NCBI GenBank assembly: GCA_964036315.1
Contig: OZ038500.1
Coordinates: 53,244,782-53,308,781 of the forward strand
Reading direction: 5' to 3'
Origin: Acanthosepion esculentum
Taxonomy: Eukaryota; Mollusca; Cephalopoda; Sepiida; Sepiidae
Length of the DNA stretch: 64,000 bases
The notes beneath the pieces are model-generated. The model did no database searches, had not been told where the DNA came from, and saw nothing but the letters and a program-made list of their open reading frames with translations. A program made the position numbers and the translations under genes. This document shows, in pieces, positions 1-10,586 of this stretch. Positions within the stretch are counted from its first letter, which is position 1. Every line of letters starts with the position of its first letter.

Positions 1-1175
1 TGATGAGGAAAGAGGGTTTGGAAAATCTAATACTTACAGGACATATTGAAGGCAAGAGGGACAGAGAAAAACAAGTATAATGTACTTAGTGAGCTTCAGT
101 AGATGGATAACAGAACAAGGTTTAAAATAAATAACAAAAAGACAATTTATTAAGAGCTACAAAGGACAGGAAATTGTGGAGAGCCATGATCGCTTACATC
201 CTACGACACATAAAGAAGCAGATTGAAAAGTTTTGGGGTTTTTTCATTTTTGGAGAGTATCACAATTTTGTTCAAATTTTGACGTACGTTTCTTATTTTT
301 TTATGTGATGTGATAGAGAAAAATAGAAATGAATGTATATTTAGGACAAAGTTCAGAATCGTGGACACAATGATGCTTTTGAAGATGGCATAAATAGTAG
401 ATAACTTATTGGCAATTGTTCATCCCTTGCTGAATATGAATAAATCTGATACTCACAGGACATTTTGAAGGCAAGAGGGACAGAGGAAAACAACGTATAA
501 CGTACTTAATGAGCTTGATTAAATGGATGGGTGGAAAGGTTTAGAAGAAATAACAAAAATACAAAATTTATTAAGTGTAAAGAAGGACAGGAAATTGTAG
601 AGAGTCAGGATCGTCTACGTCATGAAGGCAGAGAAGAAGAAGAAGACCGGGGGAAAGAGAAAATCACACGAATTCATATCATTTACGACAGTTTATATTG
701 TCACATAATTTACATTGGCACATAATGAGGAAGGTGGGCTTGGAAAATCTGATACTCACGAGGCATATTGAAGGCAAGAGAGACAGAGGAAAACAAGTAT
801 AATGTACTTAGTGAGCTTGAGTAGATGGATGACAGAAGAAAGTTTAAAATAAATAACAAAAAGACAAGATTTATTAAGAGCTACAAAGGACAGGAAATTG
901 TAGAGAGTCGGGATCGTCTACGTCATGAAGGAGGAGAAGAAGAAAAACAAGAAGAAAAAGGAGACCAGGGAAACAGAAAATCAGAAGAGTTCATATCATT
1001 TACAGCAGTTTATACTGTCACATAATTTATATTACACACAATGAGGAAAGAGGGTTTGGAAAGATTGAGTAAATGGATGGCAAAATGAGATTTAGGAGAA
1101 ATAACAAAAAGACAAAATTTATTAAGAGATACAAAGGACAGGAAATTGTGGAGAGCCATGATTACCAACGTCCTG
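1..1175 (+). repeat. Array of four LINE 3'-tail copies
   Basis: Copies begin near 4, 432, 725 and 1042, a spacing of about 300-420 bases. Each has the core gaaggcaagagggacagag, then acaaaggacaggaaattg and a gagagyc-atgat/gatcgtc end. Copies 2 and 3 also share a tail ending in tcacataattta before the next unit. The encoded KEGLENL-LTGxIEGKRD-GKQ resembles the C-terminus of the LINE copies at 12.6 kb and 60.9 kb. Copy 4 has lost its middle. The head-to-tail order suggests local tandem duplication after one insertion. Confidence 0.75.
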
Positions 1176-1256
1176 AGATGGTATATTACCGAAGGTAGCT
1201 TCTTTTATATCTGACAGGTAATGAAATTTGTATTAATTTTATTTTATTTTTTGCAG
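1..1256. other. Upstream intron (partial)
   Basis: Intron preceding the first exon in the window; its 5' end is outside. It holds four head-to-tail copies of a LINE 3' tail. Short open frames at 531-725 and 825-1025 are translations of these tails, not genes. No other feature is seen. Confidence 0.8.
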
Positions 1257-1331
1257 AATACAAAAAAGCAAGTCAAGAAATAAAGAAATGTGCTGCAGAC
1301 ACTATACGATTACAGAAAAAGGTCAAAAAAG
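1257..1331 (+). CDS. MTSS1: MTSS1 homologue exon: I-BAR domain, part 1 in window
   Basis: A 75-nt internal exon. The acceptor follows a T-rich tract ending in ttgcag (1251-1256); the donor is AAAG/gtgatt. The first two bases complete a Glu or similar codon begun upstream, then 24 codons read YKKASQEIKKCAADTIRLQK followed by a Lys-rich VKK. One base G is left over and joins GC of the next exon to make Gly. The segment corresponds to the I-BAR helix that in vertebrates reads EYRKAS...LQKKxKKG. The Lys-rich end is part of the basic surface by which family I-BAR domains contact phosphoinositide membranes. A second gt at 1322 could act as a donor but would break the phase. The exon is short and was called from phase and family similarity, hence slightly lower confidence. 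Confidence 0.85.
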
Positions 1332-2439
1332 GTGATTAAAAAATTCTTATTTTCCCTGTTTTTAAGGAATTAATCAAAATAGTGTTTCGCAATGAGCCCC
1401 AATTGGTTCGGACTGATATTGCCCCGCTTGCAAAATTCCATGGGTGAGTAGATAAAAAAAAATTTTATCCCATGGGAAACAAAAAAAAAAAAAAAACAAA
1501 TGAGGAAAAAGTGTAGTGTTAAAACTATTACAACATTCAGAAAGAAAAAAAAAATCAGCTTAAAATGCTAAACATAATTTTCTTTGGAAAGCGCTACTTT
1601 TATGAGGGGGTGCTGAAAAATCCTCGGCCTGACTCATTTCCCCAAAATATTAATCAGTAAACAGTAGAAGACAGGTTTTTGGGAAGTGGTCTATAACTTT
1701 AAGATTCATTGATATTCCAAAATTTATTCAGACAACTGAGCCACTTTGTTTTTAATGTTAACCTATTTCAGCCAACCCATTCTTCAGTTCGCATCATTAA
1801 CAACCCCAAATATATAAAGAGGGGCTTCAATGATCTGAATAACTTTTGGAATGTGGATGTGTTTATGATCTGTCATTGTAACAGAAAATAAAATTTCAAC
1901 ATCCTGAAAGATGATGCCAATTTATTTTGACAGGATGTGCCTGATAAATATTCTGATATTTTTTTTTTTTTTAAGTCTACAGACACTTGGTATCATAGTA
2001 ATGTTCATATCCTGTACTGTCTGTGTGTGAGCTTTACACTGTGAGATATGCTGTAATAAATTTTTATTGTGGTGAAAGAAAGTAGGTGCTATTCTACAGA
2101 GATAAACAATACTCCTTTTGTTTAATTAGAGCCATTTGAAAAGAGTCAGATTGTGAGCCTTAAAAAGGCTGCATGATCATGATAGTGGTGATTTGACTTT
2201 GGCAATGATGATCAAATAAATATTTCTATAAACATAGACCAGGTCCAAGACAGCAACATAATACAGCTAGTTGTTAAGATACTGCAGTGTAAGAATTGTT
2301 GAAGTTTAGGACATGGTATCTATAGCACAGATCAGAGCAAATATGGTACCATACTTGCACATGGATCATGGGAGTCTTTTATTTGCACCAGAACCTTTGC
2401 TGTTAGGCAGACTTCCACTTATGCTACAACACCACCATG

Positions 2440-2620
2440 TGCATTTCTAGTGTTGTCACAAAGGGATTGGAAGGCAGTTTTGTCGCAAGAGGATGAGTTG
2501 CGGGAGGAGGAGACCAATATTGTCACAAGAGAATCATTTGAGAGGGGGAGTTCTGTGTTGTTACAGGTGGTTCAGTTGGGTGGGGGAGTCCAGTTTTGTC
2601 TCGAGAAGGTCTGTTAAAAG
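2440..2620. repeat. Degenerate G-rich tandem repeat
   Basis: Three to four loose copies of a roughly 45-60 base unit built on ttgtcacaagaggat / gttgtcacaaaggg plus a purine run (gggaggaggag, gagagggggag). It stands out as G-rich on the + strand in AT-rich intron. Confidence 0.4.
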
Positions 2621-2734
2621 TGAAACCTATTAGATTGATAAACATTTCCCATTTGTTTATCATGGTGCTTCAGATACTTATTCTTTTTTATTACCTGTAG
2701 CTTGCCATAATTTTGTTAGAAGGATAGTGGAGTG

Positions 2735-2950
2735 GTTTCCTGTTGCTTTTACAATTTTGAATTCATAGTAGTTCTTTACCTAGACTGATTGCTGTCCAAA
2801 ACTAGAGAGCACAGTCTACACTGCTATTTAGCTCGTACCTAGGTGGAGAAGAGATAGATTTATGCCTTTACCAAAAGCATTAGTATAAAAATAAATGCAA
2901 CAGACAGCTCCCTGATTCTACTTTCTGCACCAATAACTGATACACTACAC
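2735..2950 (-). mobile_element. tRNA-derived SINE fragment
   Basis: Minus-strand copy of the family that recurs at 43.2, 49.9 and 54.4 kb (minus) and 17.1, 23.8 and 29.3 kb (plus). Shared blocks are cctagactgattgctg (usual form tagactggttgccaac), cacagtctac, and agaagagatagatttatgcc followed by ttaccaaaagcat. The tRNA-like head is eroded. Confidence 0.6.
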
Positions 2951-2964
2951 ATACATCCTTTAAG

Positions 2965-3060
2965 AAGGATATATGGTATTCTTATCTGATCACTGATGTT
3001 AAGCAATGTCAGCTTGGGCTGTGGCTCTAGTATACCTTGATGATGTTCAACAGGGTTTAG
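2965..3060 (+). pseudogene. Possible 5S rRNA-derived remnant
   Basis: Ctgatcactgatgttaagcaatgtcagc resembles the 5S segment gatcaccgaagttaagcaac, the start of the internal control region. The flanks are too eroded to be certain. Probably a relic of the 5S-headed SINE family at 30.0, 47.9 and 61.4 kb. Confidence 0.35.
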
Positions 3061-3212
3061 CTTGCTGGCCTTCTACGCAATCTACAGGGCTATGGTATCA
3101 CAGAACAAATATTTGGTTTAATCCCATCATTCCTGTCAAACTGTGAAACAAAGTTTGTGTTGAACAAGCTCGCTTCCACATCCTTTCATACGAATGCAGA
3201 GGGGAGCGGCTC

Positions 3213-3215
3213 CAA

Positions 3216-3248
<33 letters not shown>
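3213..3248. repeat. (CT)n microsatellite
   Basis: An uninterrupted run of about 18 CT dinucleotides directly before the LINE reverse-transcriptase fragment. Confidence 0.95.
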
Positions 3249-3250
<2 letters not shown>

Positions 3251-4230
3251 GTCCTACGCTGTTTCTGATCTTAATGAATGATCTCCCTGATGTCATCAGT
3301 TCCCAACTAGGTTATTTATGCAGATGACACTACCATTTACTCCTGTCTCAGTAGCAAATCCGACAGTTCTGACAAATTAAACCTGGCTGCTGCTCTTGAA
3401 AAGGACATCCAATTGGTCATTAACTGGAGCTTGTAAATTTTCATGCCTCAAAAATAAAAAAAAAAACTATTTTCATTTAACTACCACATAGAACCTTTTC
3501 TGCCTGCCATCAGCATGACTGGCGCTAAACTCCAGGAGAGAAACGCACAACGCCTTATTGACCAAGTTTTCCACTGACATGAAGTGAATTGACTACATTG
3601 GATCAATAGCTGCATCCAGTGCAAGGAAAGCTGGGTCACTGTCATGCCAGTAAATTTTTCTTGTCAGAATCCATTTTGCACATTTATGAAACTGTGCCTT
3701 GAATACTATTGCTATATCTGGTCAGGTGCTCCTCCTGTATATCTCAAGATTCTTGACAAAATTCTAAGAACAGCTTGTAATGTAATCGATCCTCACCAGG
3801 CATCTCAATTTCACTCACTTTCTCACCAACATGACGTGCCTTCCCTCTGTCTTTTCTACAAATATTTTCATGGCAACAGCTTTTTTTTCCTGGTGCCTTA
3901 AATACAGGAATTTAAGTGTGCTACTAGATTTGGTTCTAGGTACCACCTTTTTACTGCTAAAATAGTGTAATGCAATTGCCACTTCTACTCGGTTTCTTTT
4001 TTTCACACTTCCCACCTGTGGAACTCTCTTCGATTTCCTTGCTTCTCTGATAATTACAATTTTCAAAAATTTAAATGCAACATCAGTTGCCGCCTTCTGC
4101 CTTCTTGAATGCCATCCATATTTTGTCCTTTCCTCAATCCTCCCTATTCTGAGTCTTCTCTTTTCACTTCCTGTAACCCCCTGCATACTAGTTAGTGACA
4201 TTTCCACTTTGCTTGGTATGAAATGATTTT
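3249..4230 (+). pseudogene. Non-LTR retrotransposon reverse-transcriptase fragment
   Basis: Broken reverse-transcriptase reading. It begins GPTLFLI.MNDLPDVISSQL and, after a frameshift, IYADDTTIYSCLSSKSDSSD; YADD is the catalytic box with the two metal-binding aspartates. Later parts recall LINE thumb and C-terminal sequence (GAPPVYLKILDKIL, NVIDPHQ...HSLSHQHDVPSL). Several frameshifts and stops (for example near 3436) make it dead. Jockey/CR1/RTE-type clade is likely; the exact clade cannot be set here. The minus-strand open frame at 3815-4207 is a shadow. Confidence 0.8.
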
Positions 4231-4389
4231 AAAAAAATAGAATCCTTAAAGAAAATGGGTTTGTGAGAATTGTTTAGATGATAGAAAGATGTATAAAAAG
4301 GGGTTGTTTTTTATTTGGAACTGATGATTAATATTTTATCATTATTAATTGCGTAATCTAATGTGGTCATAGGGTTAGTCAACACTTAA

Positions 4390-4650
4390 GCAGTTCCCTC
4401 CACATATCAAGATTGAAAGCTGGAGAGGTATTCATTCATGTATTTCATCCTTGAAAATGGCTAAATGTATAGCCGAAAATGCTCGGAAAAGAAATTCAGA
4501 CAGTTTTTATATAATTTATCATCTGAAATGAGAAATTGTATAAAAAAAGCTAAATCAAAAGCACGTTGTCTGTCATATTCAATGAAATGTGCATGAATGA
4601 AGGACTGCTGCCTAAATACACAAAATATATGACATGGTGATGTTTTTTTG
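4390..4650 (+). repeat. Dispersed repeat with ggcta..tagcc stem, copy 1
   Basis: Contains cttgaaaatggctaaatgta and the inverted partner tatagcc, then gctcggaa, cagacagttttatataat, tttatcatctgaaa and cttgtctgtcatattcaatg. The same order of blocks occurs at 60.4-60.6 kb, with partial copies at 20.1, 24.5 and 58.7 kb. I recall this type as common in octopus genomes (unchecked). Confidence 0.6.
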
Positions 4651-5084
4651 TTTTGTTTTTTAATAAAATGGCAAAAATATCACATTTTGTTCACACATAC
4701 ACACTAGCATGTCTGCTTTTAATAATTTTTACAAAATAAAATATTTTTATTTGAAAATGAAAAGCAGACAATTCATTTTGTTGTCTTGTGTTAAAATAGT
4801 TTATGAAATAAACCCTAATACCACCACCTCAAAAACAAAAATTGTGCTGTAAATTACAAAGGCATTCAGAGTGAGGACTCAATAATGAATGTAGAATATA
4901 TTTTCCAAAATTGCAAGATTGTTGAAAGTTAATATTTCTCTTTTAGCTATCTCTTGAATAAATTACTTTTGTCATTCTATTTCTTGTATACAAGCAAAGT
5001 TATTAAACCTATGAAGCTTACCCAAGAACTCAAACACGTATATGTCAAAATTCAGATATAAATAAAATATCTGCAAAAAGACAA

Positions 5085-5209
5085 TATAAATTAAAGACAA
5101 AAGGAAAAACTTTTCTTCAACGTGTTTAAAAAAATTTTAAGAAAACATTTCAATCAAAACCTATTATTTTAAATGAATACATAATTTATCAAATTAAAAT
5201 AATAATTAC

Positions 5210-5254
<45 letters not shown>

Positions 5255-5545
5255 CTTATGAGAAAATAAGAATATTTGATAATAATTTTACTTCCTTTCA
5301 TTTATCAGGCATTAAATTACATCATTTAGCATTCGCCATAGTTTACGTTGACTTTATAAGTTAGCCTTAAGAATATTTTTGAATGTTCTTAAATTTAAAA
5401 ATTTTGAAAACCAAATATTTTTTTTTTTTACTTCTGTTTATAAATATCTGTTGCAAAATAAAATCCTTACATTTACCTTAAAGTTCATCAGAGGACGGAA
5501 CATGTTGATAAAGAAAAAGTTTGCTTTTGTCTTTATTCACATACA
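5085..5545. repeat. Foldback-type repeat, related to 23.2-23.5 kb
   Basis: The right part (5395-5545) shares ttgaaaacc, tataaatatctgttgcaaaat, ccttacatttacc and cagaggacggaacatgtt with 23395-23530. The left part (5085-5130) carries the reverse complement of its end (gacaaaaggaaaaacttt). Each locus is therefore a pair of inverted copies. A (TA)n tract lies between the arms here. Confidence 0.5.
5214..5250. repeat. (TA)n microsatellite
   Basis: Uninterrupted TA run inside the foldback-type repeat. Confidence 0.95.
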
Positions 5546-5639
5546 TATATATATATATATATATATAAACTGTTCCGACCAAAATAATAGAAAGAACACA
5601 CCACAACATCCCACCCCAAAATTCAACAAATAGATTTAA

Positions 5640-5970
5640 TCAATGACAAATAAACAAATATATAAGATAAAAAATAAAAATGAAAATAAATAAAAACAAG
5701 CAAAACAATTTGACCCAAATAAATAAGCAAACATCCGACTTCCAGTAAATGACCGCCATAATAGACTACCAACAATAAACTATATAAACAAATTTTTTCT
5801 ACATTAATAAAAAACACTGATCAAAACAAAAAATAAATAAATAAATATATAAGATAAAAAATAAAAATAAAATTAAAAAAAAACAAGCAAAATAATTTGA
5901 CATAAATAAATAAACAAATAAGCGACTTTCGGTAAAAGTAACTGCCAAAATAGACTACCCATAATGCACC
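5640..5970. repeat. Two-copy AT-rich tandem duplication
   Basis: Units 5647-5790 and 5832-5970 share atataagataaaaaataaaa, caagcaaaa-aatttgac, cgacttycrgtaaa and tagactacc-a-aat. The two differ at scattered sites, so the duplication is not recent. Confidence 0.65.
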
Positions 5971-6079
5971 CCTGACCCTTATATATAAATAGCCAAGAAA
6001 AATAACAGCACTGGTTGCCTGATGATTGCACTAGCATGAAACACTGTCGCCTCTAAGTGCTGACTTTCATGCCCACTTC

Positions 6080-6107
6080 TATATTTATATATATATATAT
6101 ATGTATG

Positions 6108-6182
<75 letters not shown>
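6080..6182. repeat. (TA)n microsatellite
   Basis: About 100 bases of TA with a few TG interruptions. Open frames on both strands here are poly-Ile/Tyr artefacts. Confidence 0.95.
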
Positions 6183-6183
<1 letters not shown>

Positions 6184-7846
6184 TTGCTATATTTACGTGT
6201 GAAGTGTGCTCAATATTAGAGATTGTGTTTATGGATGTAAACAGAGGAATCAACACTATGTATTGTAAACCATAGAGGTTTTTATTTTGTTATGTCTCTG
6301 TACTTTGAATGCATAAAAGATTTTATTATAAAACTTTTTATACAAGCAACACCAAATCAAGGTCTTAACAATATTGATTGATTTCCCACTAAAAGTTTAA
6401 AAATTTTGTTACAAAATCCAATCTAGTTGTCTGAGCAAAAGGGGTATCTGAATATTTGCTGTTCCCCATTAAATGTTTACAAAGCTTTGCCAATCTCATA
6501 TGTCAAAAGCTGTGTAAAATGCTATATTTTTCTTGGGTATTTTCTTTTATGATCATTTCAAGTTTCTTTTCAGTGAATTTGCTGGATAGCGGCCAGATCC
6601 TTTTTTTTTTTTAAATTTTTTTTCTCTCATGTAGCTGTTCCCAAACAACATCCAGTCTTTCTTATATGAGTCATTTATCAAATTTTGCAAAAAGCAGCAA
6701 ATATTTGAATTTGTGTATAACTTGTACTGATATCATATCACAAAATATATATGACATCCACTTGTGCAGTTTTCAATACTCTTTTCAGAATGAAACCTCC
6801 AGCTGCATAAAACAAAATTTCTACTCATTTATAAGATCTTTTTTTTTTCTCTCTCTAGCATATCAGTTATGTATCTCTGATACACAATGCACTATGTATC
6901 GTATATTACAATATTTGCTACAAATTAAACCTGGCTTTGATGTTGTAAAATTTATTTTTTTTTTTAGGGAGAGTGGAGTCAACCCAATATTAAAGAAGTT
7001 TTTTTGATTTACTTGCTAAATGAATTGCTATTGCATGTTTTTTTATCAAGTTATTTACATGCAGGATTTTAAAGAAACCAGTTTTTGTGGGTTAGAATTT
7101 CTGTCCTACACTGGCTACTTTTCTATTTATCATTTGCTTATGTAGTATATGCATAACTGAAACAATCTATGAATCTGTTTAAAAAAAAAAAAAAGAAAAT
7201 GAATTCCATATAGCAAATATGAATTGAGATCAAATACAGATTGGAATTCGACAGAATGATAACAACAAACAGAAAACGTTTATGAATTTAACATGTTTCA
7301 CTTTTATTAAATCTTCATAATATGCTTTTTGTAAATACATTTAACGCCATGATTTTAAAAGGGGAGATAAATCTGTATGACTACATTTTCATACACTATC
7401 TTCATAACAGAAGTAATGAGCGCTCGGAAGAAAAGCAAATGCAAGTCATTGATTATGAATACCTTTTTCCTTTGGTGCTCTATGAATGTAATCTTCTGCT
7501 AAACTTGGCACACCCTCATCTCTGTTGTTTTTTTTATCACATTTCAGACAATATCTTCTTTGGCCTTCCTCAAGGTATGTTGCATTTGCTAGTCCTTGAG
7601 TGTTGCCCGGTTTTGTTTTTTTTTTTTTTTTCCCCATTTCTTTTGTATTTTTTCTGGTTTCTGTTTTTTGTTTTTCTTTCCCAACCCTTTAATAAGGATT
7701 CCTTTATTAACTCTGTTGTTAATTTTTTCTAACTAGTCCAAATTAATTAGAAATTAATGTTCAGTGACCTTTTCTTATTTTTTTTTTCTTTGTTCCTGTG
7801 GTTGCTGTCTACAAAAATCTAACTTTTATTTTTTGTTTATTTTCAG

Positions 7847-8004
7847 GCAAATCAGATATACAGAGTAAATTAGAAAATGCCCTACAAGATGTAAATGACA
7901 AATATTTAATTTTAGAAGAAACAGAAAAGAATGCTGTACGAACGGCGTTGATAGAAGAAAGAAGTAGATTTTGTATGTTTGTAACATGTTTCAAGCCATT
8001 TGTG
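7847..8004 (+). CDS. MTSS1: MTSS1 homologue exon: I-BAR domain core
   Basis: A 158-nt exon, acceptor tttcag (7841-7846) after a T-rich stretch, strong donor GTG/gtaagt. It starts in phase 1, completing Gly with the previous exon, and ends in phase 0. The 52 codons begin KSDIQSKLENALQDVNDKY, go through LILEETEKNAVRTALIEER, and end in SRFCMFVTCFKPFV. DVNDKY-LEETEK-AVR-ALIEER-RFC is the most conserved signature of the MTSS1 I-BAR domain, on the long antiparallel helices that form the convex dimer. An apparent Met codon at 7798 lies in the intron and is not a start. The reading frame stays open past the donor for about 80 nt, but only intron-like sequence follows. Confidence 0.97.
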
Positions 8005-9023
8005 GTAAGTGATAAAAATTCCAGTCTACCTTTTCGGCATACCTTCTCTCTAATTTTCATCTTAGGGAGGCACCTACATATTTAGGAAAAATTTAAGATG
8101 TACAGCTGCAAAAAATGCTGTGTCAAAAGAACAGTTTTTCATTTGACTTTTATATTCTCTCAGCACTCTTTATTGTTTTAAAAACCTACTTTTAGAATTT
8201 CAATAAAACCTAAACATATGAAACTGGATTTATACATTTTTTTCCCTCAAGAATAGCAAAAAAGTATTAAACACTATTCTTGTAAGTAAATATACTAATA
8301 AAGTATTAAACATTTTTGTCAATTCTCAAGAAAAATAAGTATAAATTCAAATGCTCATAAACTATTTCAGTGAATTTATGTGGCAAGAGCAAATGAAAGA
8401 AATATCTGGAAAATGCATTATTTAGAAATTTATTACAGTTACTTATGTGTTTATTTAAATTTTCTTGTTCAGAGTTTTGTGAATTTATTAATAAGTTTTT
8501 ATCACTTTATAATATGGTAAATAATAAATATTGCATTATAGTAGATTGATATATTTTTATAAACTTATAAATATAAAATAATTTTTGTAAATAAACAATC
8601 TAATAAAATAGTGTTTAATTCTTTTGTTGTCAATTCTCTAAAAAAAAAAAAATGCATAAATCCCCAAATTGCCAAATAGCAGTGTCAAGAGAAAAACTGC
8701 CCTTTTTGACACACTTTTTTCTTTTTTTTTTTTTTTTTCTTTTTTTTTTCTCTCCAGATACGTTTGTTAAACTTATACTACATCCCTCAAGCTTAGATTT
8801 ATCTGGAACAGCAAAATTGGGTGAGGAATTTAAGAAGCTCTGATGTGCTGATCTTCCAATGATGGGGGTGGGGGATTATCTTTTCTGAAGACTGATATTT
8901 GTAATCCTAGCTTTTAACTAGAGTTAAATGTTTAAAACTGATGACTATGAAAATTACAGTTGTTTCAGACACCAAGCAGACTGATTTTTTTTTTTTGTCT
9001 CTGAATATGTATAGATTTAGGTT

Positions 9024-9335
9024 TTAACCCTTTCCTTGGCATAGACGTGTATATACGTTTTACTGAAAGTATCTTTTTCAGACAGGGGCAAATAAACATA
9101 TCCAAAACATAAGGTTCAAAAACCAGCTACAGACGTGTTTATGCATCGATCTTGATTCTTTTTATGTCCTTCTGAGCTTGAAACTAGTCCAACTGTCAAT
9201 ACATATATCTAGTAGAGGTGTTAGCCACTACTTGGGTACTTCAATGTGCCTCAATTACTATATTAAAATCAAATAAAAAAAATTTGTTTGAAAATGAAAC
9301 ATTTTCCCCAAAATAATTGGCAGAGACGGGGTTAA
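9024..9335. mobile_element. TTAA-flanked MITE, piggyBac type
   Basis: A 312-bp interval bounded by TTAA on both sides. The left end runs TTAACCCTTTCCTTGGC; the right end, reversed, runs TTAACCCCGTCTCTGCC. TTAA target duplication and CCC termini are the marks of piggyBac-superfamily elements. No transposase is encoded, so it is non-autonomous. Confidence 0.65.
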
Positions 9336-9454
9336 TCGAATCCTTATATTATTACATTATTCATGCATACACGCAAGCAAGGTCTCTCTCTTGTTCGGTC
9401 TCTCATATACACACAAGAAACTAATAGAATTTTTTTTTATTCAGTCAAGCTAGC

Positions 9455-9930
9455 TCAGATATGCATGAATCTATCACACCAACTATCATGGTCCTGCATC
9501 AAGGTCTGAAAGTCATTAGAGTGGCATTCCGTGTCATAGCATAGCTGGTCAATGTAGGTGGTTGCTGGGTGACCAGCCCATCTTACACCATGGCTAGGTA
9601 TCCAGAGTAGTAGATCACTCGCAAGTTCTTGTTTTGCTTCCTGGCAGTGTCCTGCAAAGCACATTCTGCATTCATGTAAGATTATAAAAATATCAGATGT
9701 GTCCATAAAGCTGTGATTTAGTTGGATGCTGTCTCCAAGAGATGTTAAGTATACCTTAAGTGTAGGTTCCCTCAAGCTTAGACTCTGGGGTTTTAGTTAA
9801 TGTCCAAGCAGTGACTGCATACATTAAAACCACCTCTACAGTTGCTTGAAAGAATCCGAGGTTGTCTGGTAGATCAGATTTCCAGATGACATCTTTTTTA
9901 TTCAAGGTGGCCCAGGCTTTAGCTATGCGA
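9455..9930 (-). pseudogene. LINE reverse-transcriptase C-terminal fragment
   Basis: Read on the minus strand in two frames: first ATVEVVLMYAVTAWTLTKT with PESKLEGTYT, then FAGHCQEAKQELASDLLLW, IPSHGVRWAGHPATTYIDQL and NDFQTLMQDHDSWCDRFMH. The (V/A)xxVLLYGxxxWTLTK, FAGHC and GRPxxTYIDQL blocks are typical of the C-terminus of animal non-LTR retrotransposon polymerases. A frameshift near 9770 and loss of the upstream polymerase show it is dead. It is a different LINE family from the copies at 12.6 and 60.9 kb. Confidence 0.8.
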
Positions 9931-10087
9931 ATTTTCACATTTTTTTCAGTAGAATTTATTTCACTTCTTCGGTATGAAAAAGATTCAAATAGAATACACC
10001 CTAAAATTAGTATAAAATATAAAAAATAAAATTGAGGGCAATAGGGCGACATGTGTTATAGGTAGAAACCTATAATTAATGAAAGAC

Positions 10088-10140
10088 TTTTTTGTCTCTG
10101 AATATGTATAGATTTTTTTTTTTTTTAATCGATTCCTTAT
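10088..10140. repeat. Paralogous empty target site of the 9-kb MITE
   Basis: Gtctctgaatatgtataga, a T run, TTAA and tcgattcctta repeat the two flanks of the MITE at 9024-9335 (gtctctgaatatgtataga...TTAA and TTAAtcgaatcctta) with only one TTAA and no insert. Confidence 0.65.
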
Positions 10141-10397
10141 TTATATTAAATTGATGCATAAATGTGAGTACGGTCACTCATCCTCTCACATTCTCTTGCC
10201 CTCAAGAAACACAAGAAACAACTAGGAAACATCCTAAAATTAAACTATTTACATTATTCAGACTATTGTCCTCATCTTTGTTGCCATATTTATCACAACA
10301 TTTTGGCCATTGTACACTCCGGCCTTCTTCAGGCGGTTGGAATGTCAAACTGAACCCTTTATTTCACTCACTAGGGTAGACTTTCTAGTTACATGTG

Positions 10398-10586
10398 CCA
10401 TATTTTTAATGGATGTCTGTTATCAGTTATCTCCTGTTAATTCCCCTCTCCAAGTTCTCCACTACCTTAACCGGTTATTGAATTCACACTCTTTGGGTCC
10501 TGTCACTGGATCTAACCAACGCCTTTATCCACTGTGCCACATGTCCTTGAAGATAACTGATAACTGACATCCATTAAAAACATGGC
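10398..10586. repeat. Hairpin enclosing a tRNA-like SINE head
   Basis: Arms 10398-10434 and 10550-10586 are near-perfect inverted repeats (tttttaatggatgtc, gttatcagttatct). The loop holds a minus-strand tRNA-like sequence at about 10440-10545: reversed, gtggcacagtggataaag, gcgttggttagatccagtgac. A-box and anticodon-arm-like parts are recognisable; it is not a working tRNA gene. Confidence 0.55.

Larger units (their letters stand above)
1332..7846. other. Intron between I-BAR exons 1 and 2 of the window
   Basis: A 6.5-kb intron in phase 1. It contains a possible DNA-transposon end at 1605-1640, a G-rich degenerate repeat at 2440-2620, a minus-strand SINE at 2735-2950, a LINE reverse-transcriptase fragment at 3249-4230, a cephalopod-type dispersed repeat at 4390-4650, foldback-type repeat sequence at 5085-5545, a duplicated AT-rich unit at 5640-5970 and two (TA)n tracts. 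6.3-7.8 kb is AT-rich intron with no recognised element; open frames there look like chance. Confidence 0.8.

Noticed and set aside
3815..4207. 130-aa minus-strand open frame
   Set aside because: Lies opposite a LINE reverse-transcriptase fragment read on the + strand; it is a shadow.
6053..6275. Overlapping open frames on both strands over the TA run
   Set aside because: They are poly-Ile/Tyr translations of a microsatellite; the same applies to frames at 13965, 15072, 19739, 32875 and 59933.
7322..7732. 136-aa open frame before the second I-BAR exon
   Set aside because: Low-complexity, Phe-rich, ends in poly-T intron; no family similarity and no splice or start context.
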